Assembly (NCBI GenBank): GCA_024234435.1
Contig: JACKOF010000002.1
Span: 124,001-188,000, forward strand
Direction of reading: 5' to 3'
Origin: Pseudomonadales bacterium
Lineage (GTDB): Bacteria > Pseudomonadota > Gammaproteobacteria > Pseudomonadales > Porticoccaceae
DNA length: 64,000 nt
The notes beneath the pieces are model-generated. The model did not search any database. It was not told where the DNA came from and saw only the letters and a list, made by a program, of their open reading frames with translations. A program made the translations under genes and the position numbers. Shown piece by piece: positions 63,312 to 64,000 of this stretch (the stretch's first letter is position 1; each line of letters opens with the position of its first letter).

Positions 63312-63977
63312 TTGAAACTATTACTGGTAGAAGATGACACAGACCTTGCGGCGGGACTGACACAGGCTTTGACGGCAGAGAGTTTTGTTGTCTCAACCGT
63401 GCGCACCGGTGCCGACGCCAAGGCACAGATCACGTCCTTCGGGCCCGACCTGATTGTGCTCGATCTGGGTTTGCCCGATATGGATGGTATTGAGGTGTTA
63501 AAGTTTGTACGCCGCAAGGCTGACCCTTTACCGGTGCTGATTTTGACTGCACGCAATGCAGTTGACGACAAGGTGCAGATGCTGGACATTGGTGCAGACG
63601 ACTATCTGGCCAAACCCTTTGATATGCCGGAGCTATTGGCAAGGCTGAGAGTGATGTCCCGCCGCCTTGGCACGGCCTCCAGCAGCGAAGTCACCATCAA
63701 TGGCGTTATGCTGGATACCGCCGCGCACAAAGCATTTGTAGACGGCGTGGAGATCAATTTGCCGCGCAAGGAATACAGAGTATTAAAACTACTGATGGAA
63801 GACGCGGGAAGGGTAAAAACAAAAGGCACCATAGAAGATCACCTCTACGAGTGGGGTGAAGCGATTGGCAGCAATGCAATAGAAGTACACGTCAGTAATC
63901 TGCGTAAAAAATTGCCTGCTAATTTCATTAAAACCATTCGTGGTGTGGGATATACCATTAACAAAAAAGGTGGCTAA
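63312..63977 (+). CDS. OmpR/PhoB-type response regulator
   Basis: A 221-residue response regulator. Start is TTG (MKLLLVEDDTDLA); the nearby ATG is out of frame. Receiver with phosphoacceptor D51 (LIVLDLGLPDMDG) and the conserved Lys in DDYLAKPF, then a winged-helix domain (NAIEVHVSNLRKKL, IKTIRGVGYTINKK). Its kinase partner is probably encoded just beyond the right edge. It follows the TPR gene by 24 bp. Confidence 0.94.
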   Translation: MKLLLVEDDTDLAAGLTQALTAESFVVSTVRTGADAKAQITSFGPDLIVLDLGLPDMDGIEVLKFVRRKADPLPVLILTARNAVDDKVQMLDIGADDYLAKPFDMPELLARLRVMSRRLGTASSSEVTINGVMLDTAAHKAFVDGVEINLPRKEYRVLKLLMEDAGRVKTKGTIEDHLYEWGEAIGSNAIEVHVSNLRKKLPANFIKTIRGVGYTINKKGG

Positions 63978-64000
63978 AGCGTTTCGGAATGCGATCAATA

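Overview
The window reads as a chromosome segment of a gammaproteobacterium, probably a marine, roughly 50% GC relative of the Cellvibrionales/Oceanospirillales type. The right half carries the standard gammaproteobacterial order miaB - phoH(ybeZ) - ybeY - corC - lnt - leuS - lptE - holA. The left two thirds is a very complete exosortase-A (XrtA/PEP-CTERM) exopolysaccharide locus. No tRNA, rRNA, CRISPR array, insertion sequence or phage gene was seen. Taxonomy is inferred from gene content only.

Layout. 1-6.8 kb: accessory polysaccharide-modification genes (MBOAT acyltransferase cut by the window edge, a PP-loop ATP-pyrophosphatase-like protein, a sugar-transfer-associated ATP-grasp protein, a polysaccharide deacetylase, a divergent second ATP-grasp protein, a TPR lipoprotein-like exported protein). 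6.8-28 kb: one long minus-strand run that starts with the export lipoprotein at 28.0 kb and continues through chain-length protein, tyrosine autokinase, outer-membrane barrel, WecB, deacetylase, FemAB, three to five glycosyltransferases, XrtA itself (Cys190/Arg235/His256), asparagine-synthase-like amidotransferase, CapK-like ligase, O-ligase and acyltransferase. 28.4 kb: the divergent priming glycosyltransferase EpsB. 30-33.6 kb: the PrsR (sigma-54 activator) / PrsK (histidine kinase) pair. 33.8-36.2 kb: UDP-GlcNAc dehydrogenase and C4-epimerase that supply uronic acid sugars. 44.1 kb: the XrtA-associated ATPase.

The most unusual part is 36.3-43.7 kb: two divergent, paralogous cassettes, each made of a Tat-like leader protein, a PqqD-like small protein, an HPr-kinase-like protein and an NTP_transf_5 nucleotidyltransferase (the 'HPr-rel-A' type of system, function unknown). 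Their shared 433-bp intergenic region has two convincing sigma-54 promoters pointing outward and, exactly midway between them, an inverted repeat with 16-bp arms (15/16 match). With the sigma-54 activator PrsR encoded 9 kb away, the natural reading is that the exopolysaccharide regulator also drives these cassettes.

A second hidden element lies in the gap between epsB and prsR: on the minus strand it folds into three successive hairpins whose loops are all AGGAU, enclosed by a 13-bp stem followed by seven U's. That is the architecture of a CsrA/RsmA-sequestering small RNA (RsmY/RsmZ/CsrB class), here inside the exopolysaccharide locus and directly downstream of prsR.

45.4-63.98 kb is mainly housekeeping, followed by a tight operon (thermostable-hemolysin family protein, AMP-dependent acyl ligase, haem-oxygenase-like diiron protein, dihaem cytochrome c, SDR, TPR protein, OmpR-type response regulator) of unknown overall function.
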